Position numbers and translations under genes: made by a program. Under the pieces are notes generated by a model. That model saw nothing but the letters and a program-made list of their open reading frames with translations. It was not told where the DNA came from and did no database searches. DNA of 64,000 nt from positions 1 to 64,000 of the forward strand of contig NZ_CAKKLV010000005.1 of assembly GCF_918698115.1 (NCBI RefSeq), in the 5' to 3' direction. The DNA comes from Peribacillus sp. Bi96. Lineage in GTDB: Bacteria > Bacillota > Bacilli > Bacillales > DSM-1321. Below are positions 44,118 through 53,631 of this stretch, piece after piece. Each line of letters opens with the position of its first letter. Position 1 is the first letter of the stretch.

Positions 44118-45172
44118 CAACTTGTATAATTCGAACCTAAGCCCAATTCCCTTAAAAGCTGACGATAAGCGATCGATGTTTTATCTGCCGCGATATGCGC
44201 TTCCGCTTGTAGATCGAGAGGCAGCTCCTCCGGCTTTTGGTTTTCCACCATCTCCTTATCTTCATTGAAAATCTGTAAATTGAATTCGTACGTATCTTCA
44301 ATCGGGGCATCTAAATCAAAGTTACGGGCCATCGGCGAAAACATTCTTGTCTTACGTGCCGAAACCGGGCTTGCACAATTCAGTATATGAAGTTTACCGT
44401 CCTCAGGGAAATGTACAGTCAGCCTGGCAGCCAGCGGTGGATAGATATCAAACACACGCAGCCATTCAAAGTTAGCAGGCTCTAAATGCTGCATGCTTTT
44501 CCCGTAATTACTGACAGAACTTAAGTATTCCACATGTAGGCCATACTCCGTTTTTTCCACCTTATAACTCGGAACGATAGGATTGTTACGATCGGCAAAG
44601 CTTTCCGAATGCACCCAAGCAAAGTGGGACACATCCAAAAAACCTTCCATTTGCCGACCGGCTGAACCAGCAATGTCAATCGAAGGCGGCAGGATGTTCA
44701 AATATTCATCATCCTCCCAGGCCGGTAACCTCGGAATATTCTCTTTATCACTCGCAATCGATGTCCAAACCAAACCGTAGCGCTCTACCGCAGGATAAAT
44801 ATTAATACAAAGACGCGGGGATATTTTAGCATTGGGGTGCGCGGGTATCCCGGTGCAGTTCCCTTCCGGGCCATACCTAAAACCGTGGTAAGGACAGACG
44901 ATATTATCCCCTTCCACCCACCCCATACTTAATGGAACACCACGATGCAGACAAAGGTCCCTTGCAACGATAATCTTTCCATTGGCTCGATAAAGGACTA
45001 GATGCACATCGAGAAGTTTAATGCCCATCGGCTTTTCCGATACTTCCTCGGTTGCTGCCACCGGAAACCAATATTGTGTTAATACGTCCCAGTCCCCTTT
45101 GCTGAATGTGCATTCTTTCGGAAACGGCGTTACTCTTTTTTTCTTATTTGAAGCAACTGTGCTTTCACTCAT
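44117..45172 (-). CDS. Rieske non-heme iron oxygenase, VanA/HpxD-like
   Basis: 351 residues. Rieske [2Fe-2S] ligands CLHRG and CPYHGF (about 74-95); mononuclear iron site in FLDVSHFAWVHSES (His/His) with a C-terminal Asp. TFSKGDWDVLTQYWFPVA at the front is typical of oxygenase alpha subunits. Located next to urate catabolism genes, it may act like Klebsiella HpxD, which oxidises (hypo)xanthine to urate. No reductase gene is visible here. The ATG at 45172 diverges from pucR. Confidence 0.85.
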   Translation of the reverse strand: MSESTVASNKKKRVTPFPKECTFSKGDWDVLTQYWFPVAATEEVSEKPMGIKLLDVHLVLYRANGKIIVARDLCLHRGVPLSMGWVEGDNIVCPYHGFRYGPEGNCTGIPAHPNAKISPRLCINIYPAVERYGLVWTSIASDKENIPRLPAWEDDEYLNILPPSIDIAGSAGRQMEGFLDVSHFAWVHSESFADRNNPIVPSYKVEKTEYGLHVEYLSSVSNYGKSMQHLEPANFEWLRVFDIYPPLAARLTVHFPEDGKLHILNCASPVSARKTRMFSPMARNFDLDAPIEDTYEFNLQIFNEDKEMVENQKPEELPLDLQAEAHIAADKTSIAYRQLLRELGLGSNYTS

Positions 45173-45495
45173 ATTAGCGGCCTCCCCTTATTCTCACATT
45201 AATTTTTATAAATATTAACAAAGTTAGGATAATATGTCACTTTAAATGTTATAAAATCTTACATCAAAATTCATCTTTGTATATCTTAACAATCCAAACA
45301 ACGAAATTCGTAAGATATACCAAAGGATTAGTATGATATGATAGTAAAAATCCGCAATACTATGTGAGCAAACGCAAGGATTCAGATATATAGTTACAAG
45401 CACTTATTTAAACCCGATTCAATTTCCTGGATTCCTATAAAGCTTTACTTAAATCACAATCAATAATCCAATTTTTCCAGAACGAGGTGTTTCAG
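45173..45495. other. Divergent promoter region of the Rieske gene and pucR
   Basis: AT-rich, gene-free, 320 bases. It contains the inverted repeat at 45279-45320. GATATGATAG near 45336 could be part of a pucR -10. Confidence 0.4.
45279..45320. promoter_or_regulatory. Inverted repeat in the divergent promoter, candidate operator
   Basis: GTATATCTTA (45279-45288) and TAAGATATAC (45311-45320) are perfect inverted copies with 22 nt between. The centre-to-centre distance is 32 bp, about three helical turns. It does not match the B. subtilis PucR box. Confidence 0.5.
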
Positions 45496-47112
45496 ATGAA
45501 GGTAACAGAACTTTTAACATTACCCACATTAACCGGCATGAAATTGATTGCCGGAGAAACAGGGATCGACCGCGAAGTCCTCACTGTTAACATGATGGAT
45601 GCTCCAGATATCATTCACTTTTTAAAAGCAGATGAATTCCTTGTAACCACGGCTTATCACCTAAAGGACAATCCACACCTCTTATCATCACTTGTAGAAG
45701 CGATGGCAACCCACGGCTGTGCAGCACTCGGGATAAAGACAAGCAGATTCTTAAAAGAAATACCAGAAGATGTACTGGCACTTGCCGATGAACTATCCTT
45801 TCCGATCATCGACCTCCCGTCAGAATTATCACTCGGGGAAATCATCAACCATACATTACGGGGGATTTTGGATCAACGGGCAGCAGAATTGACTTTTGCC
45901 ATGGAAACCCATAAACAATTCACGAACTTAATCATGCGGGGTAAAGGGATTCAAAAACTTCTTGATCATTTATCAGAAATGATTGGATACCCCATCCTAT
46001 TAGTTGACCAGTACCTTAAACCGATATTCCATCCGTTCTCAACACCTGAAGTTATTGCAATAATCAAAAAAATGAACGATGAAGGATTCCGATTTCATAA
46101 AACCAAGGCCTCATTCTTTTCCTTTTCATCTCTTTCCAATCAACAAACCTATACCGTTTTCCCCATCTATATGAATGAAGAAAAGTTTGGCTATTTGACG
46201 ATCTCAGGAGAAATCAAGACTAACGATAGCCTCATTACACTAACGATTGAGCAAGCCACAAATGTCATCTCTTTTGCCTTGATGAAGGAACATGCCCTTA
46301 AACAGCATGATCGAAATATCCGAAATGATTTCTTCCTTCATTTTCTGGATGGCAGTTTCTCCTCACAAGAGGAAATCATAAACCGCGCAAAAGAGTTTTC
46401 CTTACATAATGACCAAGCGTATATTTGCGCAGTCGGAAAGATCGATGAATCCGAATCGACCAAAAGTTATACACAGCTGCACCGAAGGGCAGATTCCATT
46501 TACGAATTTTTGGAAGATAAACTTTGTACATCGCCCAATCCCATTCATCTCTTTACAAAAGGAAAGAAATGCATCCTTTTATACGAAGTGAACGAAGTCG
46601 AAACCCATGTTCTCCAATATGTCGAAACCTCACTAAAATCATTGCAAAAGATAACATCCAACCAGTTCGACTGCACGATTTCTTTCGGAGTAAGCCATAT
46701 GTGCCAGAGTTTTTTACAAACCAAGAACTCCTACAAAGAAGCGAACGACTCCCTTCTCGAAGGAGGTCTTTCGAAAAGGACAGGATACATCCAAACATTC
46801 CGAACAAAGGATATTATGGAATTGTTGAGAGTCATCCCAGAAGAAGACTTAAAGAATTTTTACCTTTTCGCCCTACAAGGCTTTACAAAGATTTTCACAG
46901 AGGAGGAACAATCCTTATTACAAACATTATCCGTCTATCTCGAAACACATTGCCAAATATCCGAAACAGCCAAAAGATTATTCGTTCACCGGAACACCGT
47001 TGTGTACAGACTCGAGAAATGTGAAGAGCTACTCGGCAAGAGCTTAAAAGATTCAGAGACCACACTCCAGATACGAATTGCCCTTCGCATTAAATCTTTG
47101 CTCAAAATATAA
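45496..47112 (+). CDS. pucR: PucR-type purine catabolism regulator
   Basis: 538 residues. N-terminal PUCR domain (VTELLTLPTLTGMKLIAG through IIDLPSELSLGEIINHTLRG), a central GGDEF-like region and a C-terminal HTH of the CdaR/PucR type (LETHCQISETAKRLFVHRNT, then VVYRLEKCEELLG). In B. subtilis PucR activates pur/puc genes in response to allantoin and related compounds. ATG at 45496 is preceded by GAGGTG; an in-frame GTG overlaps that site. Confidence 0.92.
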   Translation: MKVTELLTLPTLTGMKLIAGETGIDREVLTVNMMDAPDIIHFLKADEFLVTTAYHLKDNPHLLSSLVEAMATHGCAALGIKTSRFLKEIPEDVLALADELSFPIIDLPSELSLGEIINHTLRGILDQRAAELTFAMETHKQFTNLIMRGKGIQKLLDHLSEMIGYPILLVDQYLKPIFHPFSTPEVIAIIKKMNDEGFRFHKTKASFFSFSSLSNQQTYTVFPIYMNEEKFGYLTISGEIKTNDSLITLTIEQATNVISFALMKEHALKQHDRNIRNDFFLHFLDGSFSSQEEIINRAKEFSLHNDQAYICAVGKIDESESTKSYTQLHRRADSIYEFLEDKLCTSPNPIHLFTKGKKCILLYEVNEVETHVLQYVETSLKSLQKITSNQFDCTISFGVSHMCQSFLQTKNSYKEANDSLLEGGLSKRTGYIQTFRTKDIMELLRVIPEEDLKNFYLFALQGFTKIFTEEEQSLLQTLSVYLETHCQISETAKRLFVHRNTVVYRLEKCEELLGKSLKDSETTLQIRIALRIKSLLKI

Positions 47113-47277
47113 AACACCATCCTTACCTCCCTCACTTTATGCAAGTTGTCTATATCACCATCCAAAAATTGTCTAATTTAACTAATGACAATTTTCAGTT
47201 TTTTTATTATGATGATAACTATCATAACAAAATGACGTAACATAACATGACAACCAATTAGAGAAGGGAGTTTTTTT

Positions 47278-48603
47278 ATGAACGAAAGAATTAACACGTC
47301 CAAGGCCTTCTCATTAGGTCTTCAACATGTCCTTGCCATGTATGCTGGTGCCATCTTGGTACCAATCATCGTCGGTGGAGCATTGGGGTTTACTTCGCAA
47401 CAGCTCGCTTACCTTATTGCCATTGACCTTTTAACCTGCGGAATCGCTACATTATTGCAAGCTTGGAAAAACAAATACTTCGGAATAGGACTCCCAATCG
47501 TTTTAGGAACTTCTTTCGTCGCAGTCACCCCAATGATATCCATCGGCAGCAATTATGGTATTTCCGCTATATATGGGGCAATCATCGCAGCCGGGTTCTT
47601 CATCATTTTTTTCTCCAACATATTTGGTAAACTGCTTAAATTATTCCCACCAGTCGTAACCGGTACCGTCGTCATCATTATTGGATTATCCTTAGTACCC
47701 ACAGGCATAAAGAACATGGCTGGAGGTTCTGGCAGCAAAGACTTTGGTTCAGCCGAAAACTTAATGCTATCCTTCGGTGTCCTCGCTGTCATCCTGTTAC
47801 TCAATCGCTACTTCACTGGATTCATACGCGCCATTTCTGTTCTGATCGGCATCATCTTAGGGACGATCGCTTCAACGTTTTTTGGGAGAATGGACTTTTC
47901 CACCGTTGCCGATGCGTCTTGGTTCCATATCCCTGCTCCTTTCTACTTTGGTACACCTACCTTTGAAATTGCCCCCATTATTACGATGATGTTGGTTGGC
48001 ACAGTCATTCTAATCGAATCCACGGGCGCATTTCTTGCTCTCGGAAAAATAACCGGTCGGGAATTGAGTGAAAAAGATATTATCAAAGGCTACCGGGCAG
48101 AAGGCCTGGCCTTCACTTTAGGAGGAATTTTCAATGCTTTTCCTTATAGTACATTCGCTCAGAATGTAGGTCTCGTTCAATTATCCGGTGTAAAAAAAAG
48201 AACGATCACCATTGTAGCCGGCTTCATACTAATCGGGCTCGGACTGGTACCGAAAATCGCTGCACTCGCTACACTTATTCCTACGGCGGTCCTCGGGGGC
48301 GCAACCGTAGTCATGTTCGGAATGGTCGTTTCATCTGGAATTAAAATGTTGAACGACGTCGATTTCTCGGATAACGCTAATTTATTGGTCATCGCTTGTT
48401 CAATCTCACTTGGCCTGGGTGCCACTGTCGTCCCCGAGTTATTCTCAAGCCTGCCGGAAGCAATCCGTATCGTCGTCGGTGATGGGATCATAACAGGTAG
48501 TCTGACAGCCATCATCCTGAATTTGATCTTGACTCCACGCAGGAAAAAGGATGTCGATAGTACCATACCTGATGCAGATCAGATTATGGCAAAAAGTATA
48601 TAG
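47278..48603 (+). CDS. Urate/xanthine permease (PucJ/PucK-like, NAT/NCS2 family)
   Basis: 441 residues with 12-14 membrane segments. LQHVLAMYAGAILVPIIVGG at the N-terminus and the NAT signature QNVGLVQLSGVKKR in FPYSTFAQNVGLVQ are typical of uric acid/xanthine permeases. GTVILIESTGAFLALGKITG carries the acidic residue of the substrate site. Directly upstream of the uricase gene (15-nt gap), which supports urate as substrate. Confidence 0.9.
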   Translation: MNERINTSKAFSLGLQHVLAMYAGAILVPIIVGGALGFTSQQLAYLIAIDLLTCGIATLLQAWKNKYFGIGLPIVLGTSFVAVTPMISIGSNYGISAIYGAIIAAGFFIIFFSNIFGKLLKLFPPVVTGTVVIIIGLSLVPTGIKNMAGGSGSKDFGSAENLMLSFGVLAVILLLNRYFTGFIRAISVLIGIILGTIASTFFGRMDFSTVADASWFHIPAPFYFGTPTFEIAPIITMMLVGTVILIESTGAFLALGKITGRELSEKDIIKGYRAEGLAFTLGGIFNAFPYSTFAQNVGLVQLSGVKKRTITIVAGFILIGLGLVPKIAALATLIPTAVLGGATVVMFGMVVSSGIKMLNDVDFSDNANLLVIACSISLGLGATVVPELFSSLPEAIRIVVGDGIITGSLTAIILNLILTPRRKKDVDSTIPDADQIMAKSI

Positions 48604-48618
48604 AAAGGAGCCTGGAAG

Positions 48619-50112
48619 ATGATTACTCTTACATCACTAAATGCACAAAGCGAAAAAAAATTCACGAAGTTCCTTGGGGATATTTTTGAACATTCACCTT
48701 GGATTGCAGAAAAAGCTGCAGCCTACAGGCCCTTTTCTTCAATTATTATCCTGCATAAATGCATGGTGGACATTGTAAGCCATTCGTCAATGGAAGAAAA
48801 GTTAACGTTAATCAGAATGCATCCGAGCCTTGGTGACAAAGTTGAAATGAGTGAAGATTCGATTAAGGAACAGCAAGGTGCCGGTTTAAAGGACCTAACT
48901 GCTGATGAATATGAAAATTTCGTCTCTTTGAATAGGCAATATATGAATAAGTTCGGCTTTCCATTTATCTTGGCTGTGCGCAAAAAGGATAAAAATGACA
49001 TTTATCAATCAATGAAAACAAGGATTCACCACACTGAAACCGCCGAGTTCGAAAATGCCTTGTCTGAAATTTATCAAATAGCCTTATTTCGTTTAAAGGA
49101 TAAAATCAAAACTGAAGGAGAGAATTTCATGAAAAATAAATCTGCCGCCCAAACACTTAGTTACGGGAAAGGAAATGTTTTCGCCTATAGGACCTATTCA
49201 AATCCCTTAACCGGAATCAAACAAATACCAGAATCTACTTTTTCAGGTAGAGATCATATCATTTTTGGCACTAACGTAAAAGTTTCCGTTGGCGGCTCTT
49301 CTTTTCTTCCCTCCTTCACTGACGGGGACAATTCCATGGTCGTCGCAACTGATTCGATGAAAAACTTTATCCAAAGGCAGCTCGCAACATTCAAGGGGGC
49401 AACATTAGAAGGATTTGCTTCATATGTTTCAGAAGCCTTCCTTAACAAATATCCCCAAATCGATACGGTTAAATTGATTGCCGAAGATATCCCTTTTGAA
49501 GCGGTGACGGAAGCAACGGACCCTCAATTGAAACCGAGTGACCTTGTATTCAAAAAGTCACGCAACGAACGGGCAAGGGCTTCAGTCGAAATCATCCGCG
49601 CGGAAAATGGCAATGAAATCGTTCACCAATGCAGCTCCATCCTTGACCTCCAATTAATCAAAGTAAGTGGAAACTCATTTATAGGTTTTGTCCGCGATGA
49701 GTATACGACACTTCCCGACGACGGAAACCGGCCGCTTTTCATCTATTTGAATCTTCATTGGGTCTATGAGGATCAAAAGGATGCACTCGGCATGGATCCC
49801 TCTAAATACGTAGCTGCTGAACAGGTTATCGATATTTCCACATCCGTTTTTCATGAGATGGAGACTCCTTCCATCCAAAATTTGATTTATGAAATCGGCT
49901 GCCGTATTTTAACCAGATTTCCCCAGCTTATTGAAGTGACATTCGAATCCCAAAACCACACATGGGATACAGTCGTTTCCGAAATCTCGGATTCAAAAGG
50001 CAAAGTATATACTGAGCCACGCCCGCCATATGGCTTTCAGGTCTTCACCGTTAAAAAAGAACATCTCGAAAACAACAAAATCCTGGCTGCGGCAAAAGAA
50101 AGCATCGGGTAA
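48619..50112 (+). CDS. pucL: Bifunctional OHCU decarboxylase / urate oxidase
   Basis: 497 residues. N-terminal OHCU decarboxylase (about 1-165) with FEHSPWIAEKAAAYRPFSSI, IRMHPSLGDK and EQQGAGLKDLTADEYENF. Urate oxidase (about 175-497) with YGKGNVFAYRTYSNPLTGIK, LPSFTDGDNSMVVATDSMKN (Thr/Asp), VSGNSFIGFVRDEYTTLPDD and the tail SQNHTWDT. The fusion converts urate to 5-hydroxyisourate and OHCU to (S)-allantoin; PucM does the middle step. The order permease-pucL-pucM is one operon. Confidence 0.95.
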   Translation: MITLTSLNAQSEKKFTKFLGDIFEHSPWIAEKAAAYRPFSSIIILHKCMVDIVSHSSMEEKLTLIRMHPSLGDKVEMSEDSIKEQQGAGLKDLTADEYENFVSLNRQYMNKFGFPFILAVRKKDKNDIYQSMKTRIHHTETAEFENALSEIYQIALFRLKDKIKTEGENFMKNKSAAQTLSYGKGNVFAYRTYSNPLTGIKQIPESTFSGRDHIIFGTNVKVSVGGSSFLPSFTDGDNSMVVATDSMKNFIQRQLATFKGATLEGFASYVSEAFLNKYPQIDTVKLIAEDIPFEAVTEATDPQLKPSDLVFKKSRNERARASVEIIRAENGNEIVHQCSSILDLQLIKVSGNSFIGFVRDEYTTLPDDGNRPLFIYLNLHWVYEDQKDALGMDPSKYVAAEQVIDISTSVFHEMETPSIQNLIYEIGCRILTRFPQLIEVTFESQNHTWDTVVSEISDSKGKVYTEPRPPYGFQVFTVKKEHLENNKILAAAKESIG

Positions 50113-50121
50113 GGAGTGATT

Positions 50122-50481
50122 ATGCCTGGTATAACGACACATATATTGGATTTAATGCATGGTCAGCCTGCTGAAAACGTGAAGATAGAATTATACTTTT
50201 CCGAATCATACGCCGCTAGCTGGCAACTGCTCCAGTCAGCGGTAACAAATGCAGACGGGAGGCTCGATTCCCCGCTGCTGAACGCCGAAAGCACTAAAAT
50301 GGGAAACTACGAAATCGTATTTCATATCGGGGATTACTTCCGGAATAAATCCGTAGAGCTTCCTGATCCACCCTTTTTGGACCAGGTTCCCGTTCGTTTT
50401 GGACTATCTTCCCCATCCTCTAACTATCATGTACCACTGCTCGTTTCCCCATGGGGCTATCAAGTGTACCTGGGAAGTTAA
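50122..50481 (+). CDS. pucM: 5-Hydroxyisourate hydrolase (transthyretin-like)
   Basis: 119 residues. ITTHILDLMHGQPAENVKIE (catalytic-type His), SNYHVPLLVSPWGYQVY (second His) are conserved. The family ends with the tetrapeptide YRGS/T; here it reads YLGS, so the Arg is Leu. Arg of that motif lines the active site, so activity may be altered. ATG at 50122 has AAGGAG 5 nt upstream. Last gene of the urate operon. Confidence 0.9.
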   Translation: MPGITTHILDLMHGQPAENVKIELYFSESYAASWQLLQSAVTNADGRLDSPLLNAESTKMGNYEIVFHIGDYFRNKSVELPDPPFLDQVPVRFGLSSPSSNYHVPLLVSPWGYQVYLGS

Positions 50482-50558
50482 AGAAAAAAGCCGGAAAAGA
50501 TACATCCTTCTCCTGCTTTTGCTTATTGAACACATTCTGGAGAGATGAAGTCAAACCT

Positions 50559-50602
50559 AAAAAAGCCAGCTTCCAGGATTAACGGAAATTGGCTTTCTAT
50601 GG
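50559..50602 (-). terminator. Terminator of the acetyltransferase gene
   Basis: AAAGCCAGCTTCC / GGAAATTGGCTTT hairpin; on the minus strand it is followed by six Ts. Confidence 0.8.
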
Positions 50603-50629
50603 TTACTTAGTTATCTATTTGTTTTATCT

Positions 50630-51478
50630 TTAGCTTAACGATTTCGTTGATTTTTTTAAGACATAGAAACATATATCAGAATCAGACTGTCTTCTAATAA
50701 GATCAATGACTATCCAACCTTTCTTAAAGTAGTGCATAAATACATGTCGGGTATTCATTCTCCATGACAAAGCTAGATCTGAACTATCTTGCTTAAGTTT
50801 TTGAAAATCACTTGGCATGGGTACAAAAAGCAAACCCGTTTCCAAATGTCTTGTCAAGTCGATCTCCATAGGGGCAAGATAGCCGTCTGGATTAACCAAA
50901 GCTTTAATTAACAAAGAGTCTTCTCTTAACCTATCCTCTATTTCAAGGTTTTCACTTTCAATCTTCTTATCCTTTATCCACCACTGCACTATAAATCTAT
51001 CCGATGGCATTCCGTGATTTAAAACGTCAAGCATTTCACCATAGCAGTTCTCAACATAGGTTGAGGACCTTGCACCAAGTTTGTGAAAATTTAAATATCC
51101 ATTAACCGTTTCCAGCGGATCAAACGTCCACGTGATTAGATCGTATCCCTTTTTAATCGATTCTTCTATTTGTTGGAGTTTGAGCTTCTCCCCGATACCT
51201 AATTTTCTAAAATTTGGGTGGATGCCTAAAATATGCGAACATAAGTAGCTCTTATTCCCATCAAATCCTGGGAAGCTATATTGAAAGCCAATTAGTTCAC
51301 CGTCTAAAAAAGCGCCAAGCACTATGCCACCATTCTTAATCGCTGTAAGCGTTTGATGAGTAGGAGTTGATTCATATTCGCTCCATATGATGGACTCTAG
51401 CCGCCTTACATTTTCAAGCTCTTCGTTTGATTCAAGGGCGCGAATGGCTATGCTTTTCATTTGATGCATTTTGCTCAT
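50630..51478 (-). CDS. GNAT-like acyltransferase, 282 residues (COG3375 type)
   Basis: An N-terminal GNAT domain with GIHPNFRKLGIGEKLKLQQI (about 90-109), then WTFDPLETVNGYLNFHKLGA, is followed by a C-terminal extension of about 110 residues. The layout fits COG3375-type predicted acetyltransferases. Substrate unknown. AAGGAGAGG precedes the ATG. It is not obviously linked to the urate operon. Confidence 0.8.
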   Translation of the reverse strand: MSKMHQMKSIAIRALESNEELENVRRLESIIWSEYESTPTHQTLTAIKNGGIVLGAFLDGELIGFQYSFPGFDGNKSYLCSHILGIHPNFRKLGIGEKLKLQQIEESIKKGYDLITWTFDPLETVNGYLNFHKLGARSSTYVENCYGEMLDVLNHGMPSDRFIVQWWIKDKKIESENLEIEDRLREDSLLIKALVNPDGYLAPMEIDLTRHLETGLLFVPMPSDFQKLKQDSSDLALSWRMNTRHVFMHYFKKGWIVIDLIRRQSDSDICFYVLKKSTKSLS

Positions 51479-51619
51479 TAAACATACCTCTCCTTAAAAC
51501 TTTTTTCTTTTTGGATAAAGACATCCATCTCTAACCGTTAGCGTATGTGGAATGTAACAATCAGGTGGAGTAGGCTCTCCATAATAGTCCCTGATGTTCC
51601 ATCAATGCAAAAAACAAGA

Positions 51620-52189
51620 TTACTTATCCTCTTGATAAAACGAACAATCCCGCAATGGAACTACTTTTGTTTTCTTGATAATTTTGTAACCAAACCATAA
51701 AAGCAAAAATATAGGAATCCCAATATAGGAAACAAGCAAACTATTCCAATCAATCTTATCCCCAATGAACGCTTTATAGTCTTGTCCTACAATTGCAACC
51801 ATACATAATGAGAAGGCAAGAATAGGCCCAAAAGGAAACCACTTTGCTTTATAAGGCAACGCGCTTAGTTCCCTTCCCTGAGCTATATAAGCTTTTCGGA
51901 AGCGGTAATGGCTGATGGCAATACCCAACCAAGCTAGAAACCCGGATAAACTGCAGATGTTCAATAACCAGAAATAAACGGTTCCGTCCCCAAAAACTGA
52001 AGTAAGAAAGGCAAGCATTCCTATAACTGTCGTAGCGTAAAGAGCATTGATCGGTATTCCCCGTGAATTAACTTTCCTTAGAAACTTAGGTGCATTCCCT
52101 TCTTTTTCGAGAATTTTATTTCCTGCCATCGATGCTAGATAATGAGGGCTCACAACCATGCTTTTCGTTCCAATTATCGATTGGGTCAT
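51620..52189 (-). pseudogene. Amino-acid permease, C-terminal fragment
   Basis: 189 residues match the C-terminal part (about the last five membrane segments) of an APC-family amino-acid permease: GNAPKFLRKVNSRGIPINAL, WLLNICSLSGFLAWLGIAIS and LPYKAKWFPFGPILAFSLCM. A full-length member has about 450-480 residues, so roughly the first 60% is absent. The remaining frame still has a good ribosome-binding site (AGGGAG, about 9 nt before the ATG at 52189). Most likely a degenerate gene. Confidence 0.78.
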
Positions 52190-52452
52190 AAATTCGCTCC
52201 CTTTTAAATTATTAGATTTTTCAGATTATTAATGATAATTGTAATTATACCTTTTTTCAAATAAATTTATTTAAGACAAAAAGATGATTTTTTTCGTTTT
52301 CATCAGCCTATTTTATTATAAAATAACAAGAATACATTCATTCCGTAATTATTATTATAATTTTATATACATTTCGAAAGCATTTTTGATATCATTAATT
52401 CATAATCTTGGAAATGTATTTCTAAATTTAAACAAAAACAGGAGGAATCGTA
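52190..52452. other. AT-rich region upstream of the chromate transporter genes
   Basis: No gene is seen; presumed promoters of the permease fragment and of the chromate pair. No site was assigned. Confidence 0.3.
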
Positions 52453-53040
52453 TTGAAAAATCCATATACCGAATTAACGGTCGGGATGATGCGGACGGGG
52501 ATTTTAGGTTTTGGCGGCGGGCCATCCGTCATCCCTCTCATCCGCCACGAAGCAGTTTCCCGCTATCACTGGCTCGACGATGATGAATTCGGGGAAACCT
52601 TGGCGATTGCCAATACACTCCCAGGACCGATCGCCACCAAGATGGCAGCATATCTTGGTTATAAATTAAAAGGCTGGCCGGGAGCCCTCGTGAGTGTGGC
52701 AGCCCATGTTTTACCTTCATGCTTTGCGATGGTTTTCTTGATTGCATTCATTAATGTTCTAAGTAATTCAGCGATGATCAACAATATGATCGCGGCTGTA
52801 ATGCCAGTTGTTGCGGTCATGCTTGGTCAAATGGCTTATGAGTTTGGCGAAAAGGCGGTAAAAGGTTTGGGAAAGGTACTCGGAATCACCTTTTTTGCGA
52901 TTTCCTTTTTGCTTCTCCAGATCATTTCCCTGCATCCGGGTATCGTCATCATGATATTCCTTTTGTATGGGGCGTTCCACTTTAAATTAAAAGATAGATT
53001 GAAAAATAAAAAGGGTGATACGAAGGAGGAATCCGCGTAA
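52453..53040 (+). CDS. Chromate transporter, CHR-domain subunit 1
   Basis: 195 residues, one CHR domain: MRTGILGFGGGPSVIPLIRH, FGETLAIANTLPGPIATKMA and YKLKGWPGALVSVAAHVLPS. Short CHR proteins form hetero-pairs; the family exports chromate. It resembles one of B. subtilis YwrA/YwrB. TTG start with GGAGG upstream; the stop overlaps the ATG of the next gene by one base. Confidence 0.9.
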   Translation: MKNPYTELTVGMMRTGILGFGGGPSVIPLIRHEAVSRYHWLDDDEFGETLAIANTLPGPIATKMAAYLGYKLKGWPGALVSVAAHVLPSCFAMVFLIAFINVLSNSAMINNMIAAVMPVVAVMLGQMAYEFGEKAVKGLGKVLGITFFAISFLLLQIISLHPGIVIMIFLLYGAFHFKLKDRLKNKKGDTKEESA

Positions 53041-53594
53041 TGGGTGTTATCTTCATCCCGATTGGTGTCGCAGTTTTTCTAGCGTTTTTCATAGCCAATA
53101 TGCTTGGTTATGGCGGAGGTCCAGCCTCGATTCCGCTTATGTATGATCAAATCGTCACCCGTTACGGCTGGCTTGATAATACCGAGTTCTCGCAAATGCT
53201 TGCATTAGGAAATTCCCTTCCAGGGCCAATCGCCACCAAAATTGCCGCATATGTCGGATATGATGTGTACGGCTGGCCAGGGTTTATAGCTGCATTGGCT
53301 GGCACCATCATCCCTTCAGCAGTGGCTTTGATCTACTTATTGAAAATCTTGCGAAAATACAAGCAATCTCCCATCGTAAAAGGCATGTCCTTACTTGTTC
53401 AGCCCGTGATTGCGATCATGATGTTACTGCTTACCTGGAACATGGCCGCAGATGCCGTCGGTTCCATCGGCTACATCCATTCGATCATCATCGCTGGATT
53501 GGCTTACTTAGCACTGGGTAAATTCAAGATTCACCCCGCATTTGTAATCATTCTTGCCTTTGCGTACGGCGGCTTTATCATCCCGCTCACATAA
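53040..53594 (+). CDS. Chromate transporter, CHR-domain subunit 2
   Basis: 184 residues, second CHR domain in the opposite half of the pair: NMLGYGGGPASIPLMYDQIV, QMLALGNSLPGPIATKIAAY and YDVYGWPGFIAALAGTIIPS. Translationally coupled to subunit 1. Terminator follows directly. Confidence 0.9.
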   Translation: MGVIFIPIGVAVFLAFFIANMLGYGGGPASIPLMYDQIVTRYGWLDNTEFSQMLALGNSLPGPIATKIAAYVGYDVYGWPGFIAALAGTIIPSAVALIYLLKILRKYKQSPIVKGMSLLVQPVIAIMMLLLTWNMAADAVGSIGYIHSIIIAGLAYLALGKFKIHPAFVIILAFAYGGFIIPLT

Positions 53595-53600
53595 ATAAAA

Positions 53601-53628
53601 AAAATCCACCTATATAGGCGGATTTTTT
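53601..53628 (+). terminator. Terminator of the chromate transporter operon
   Basis: AAATCCACCTA / TAGGCGGATTTTTT hairpin between convergent genes. Confidence 0.85.
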
Positions 53629-53631
53629 CAT

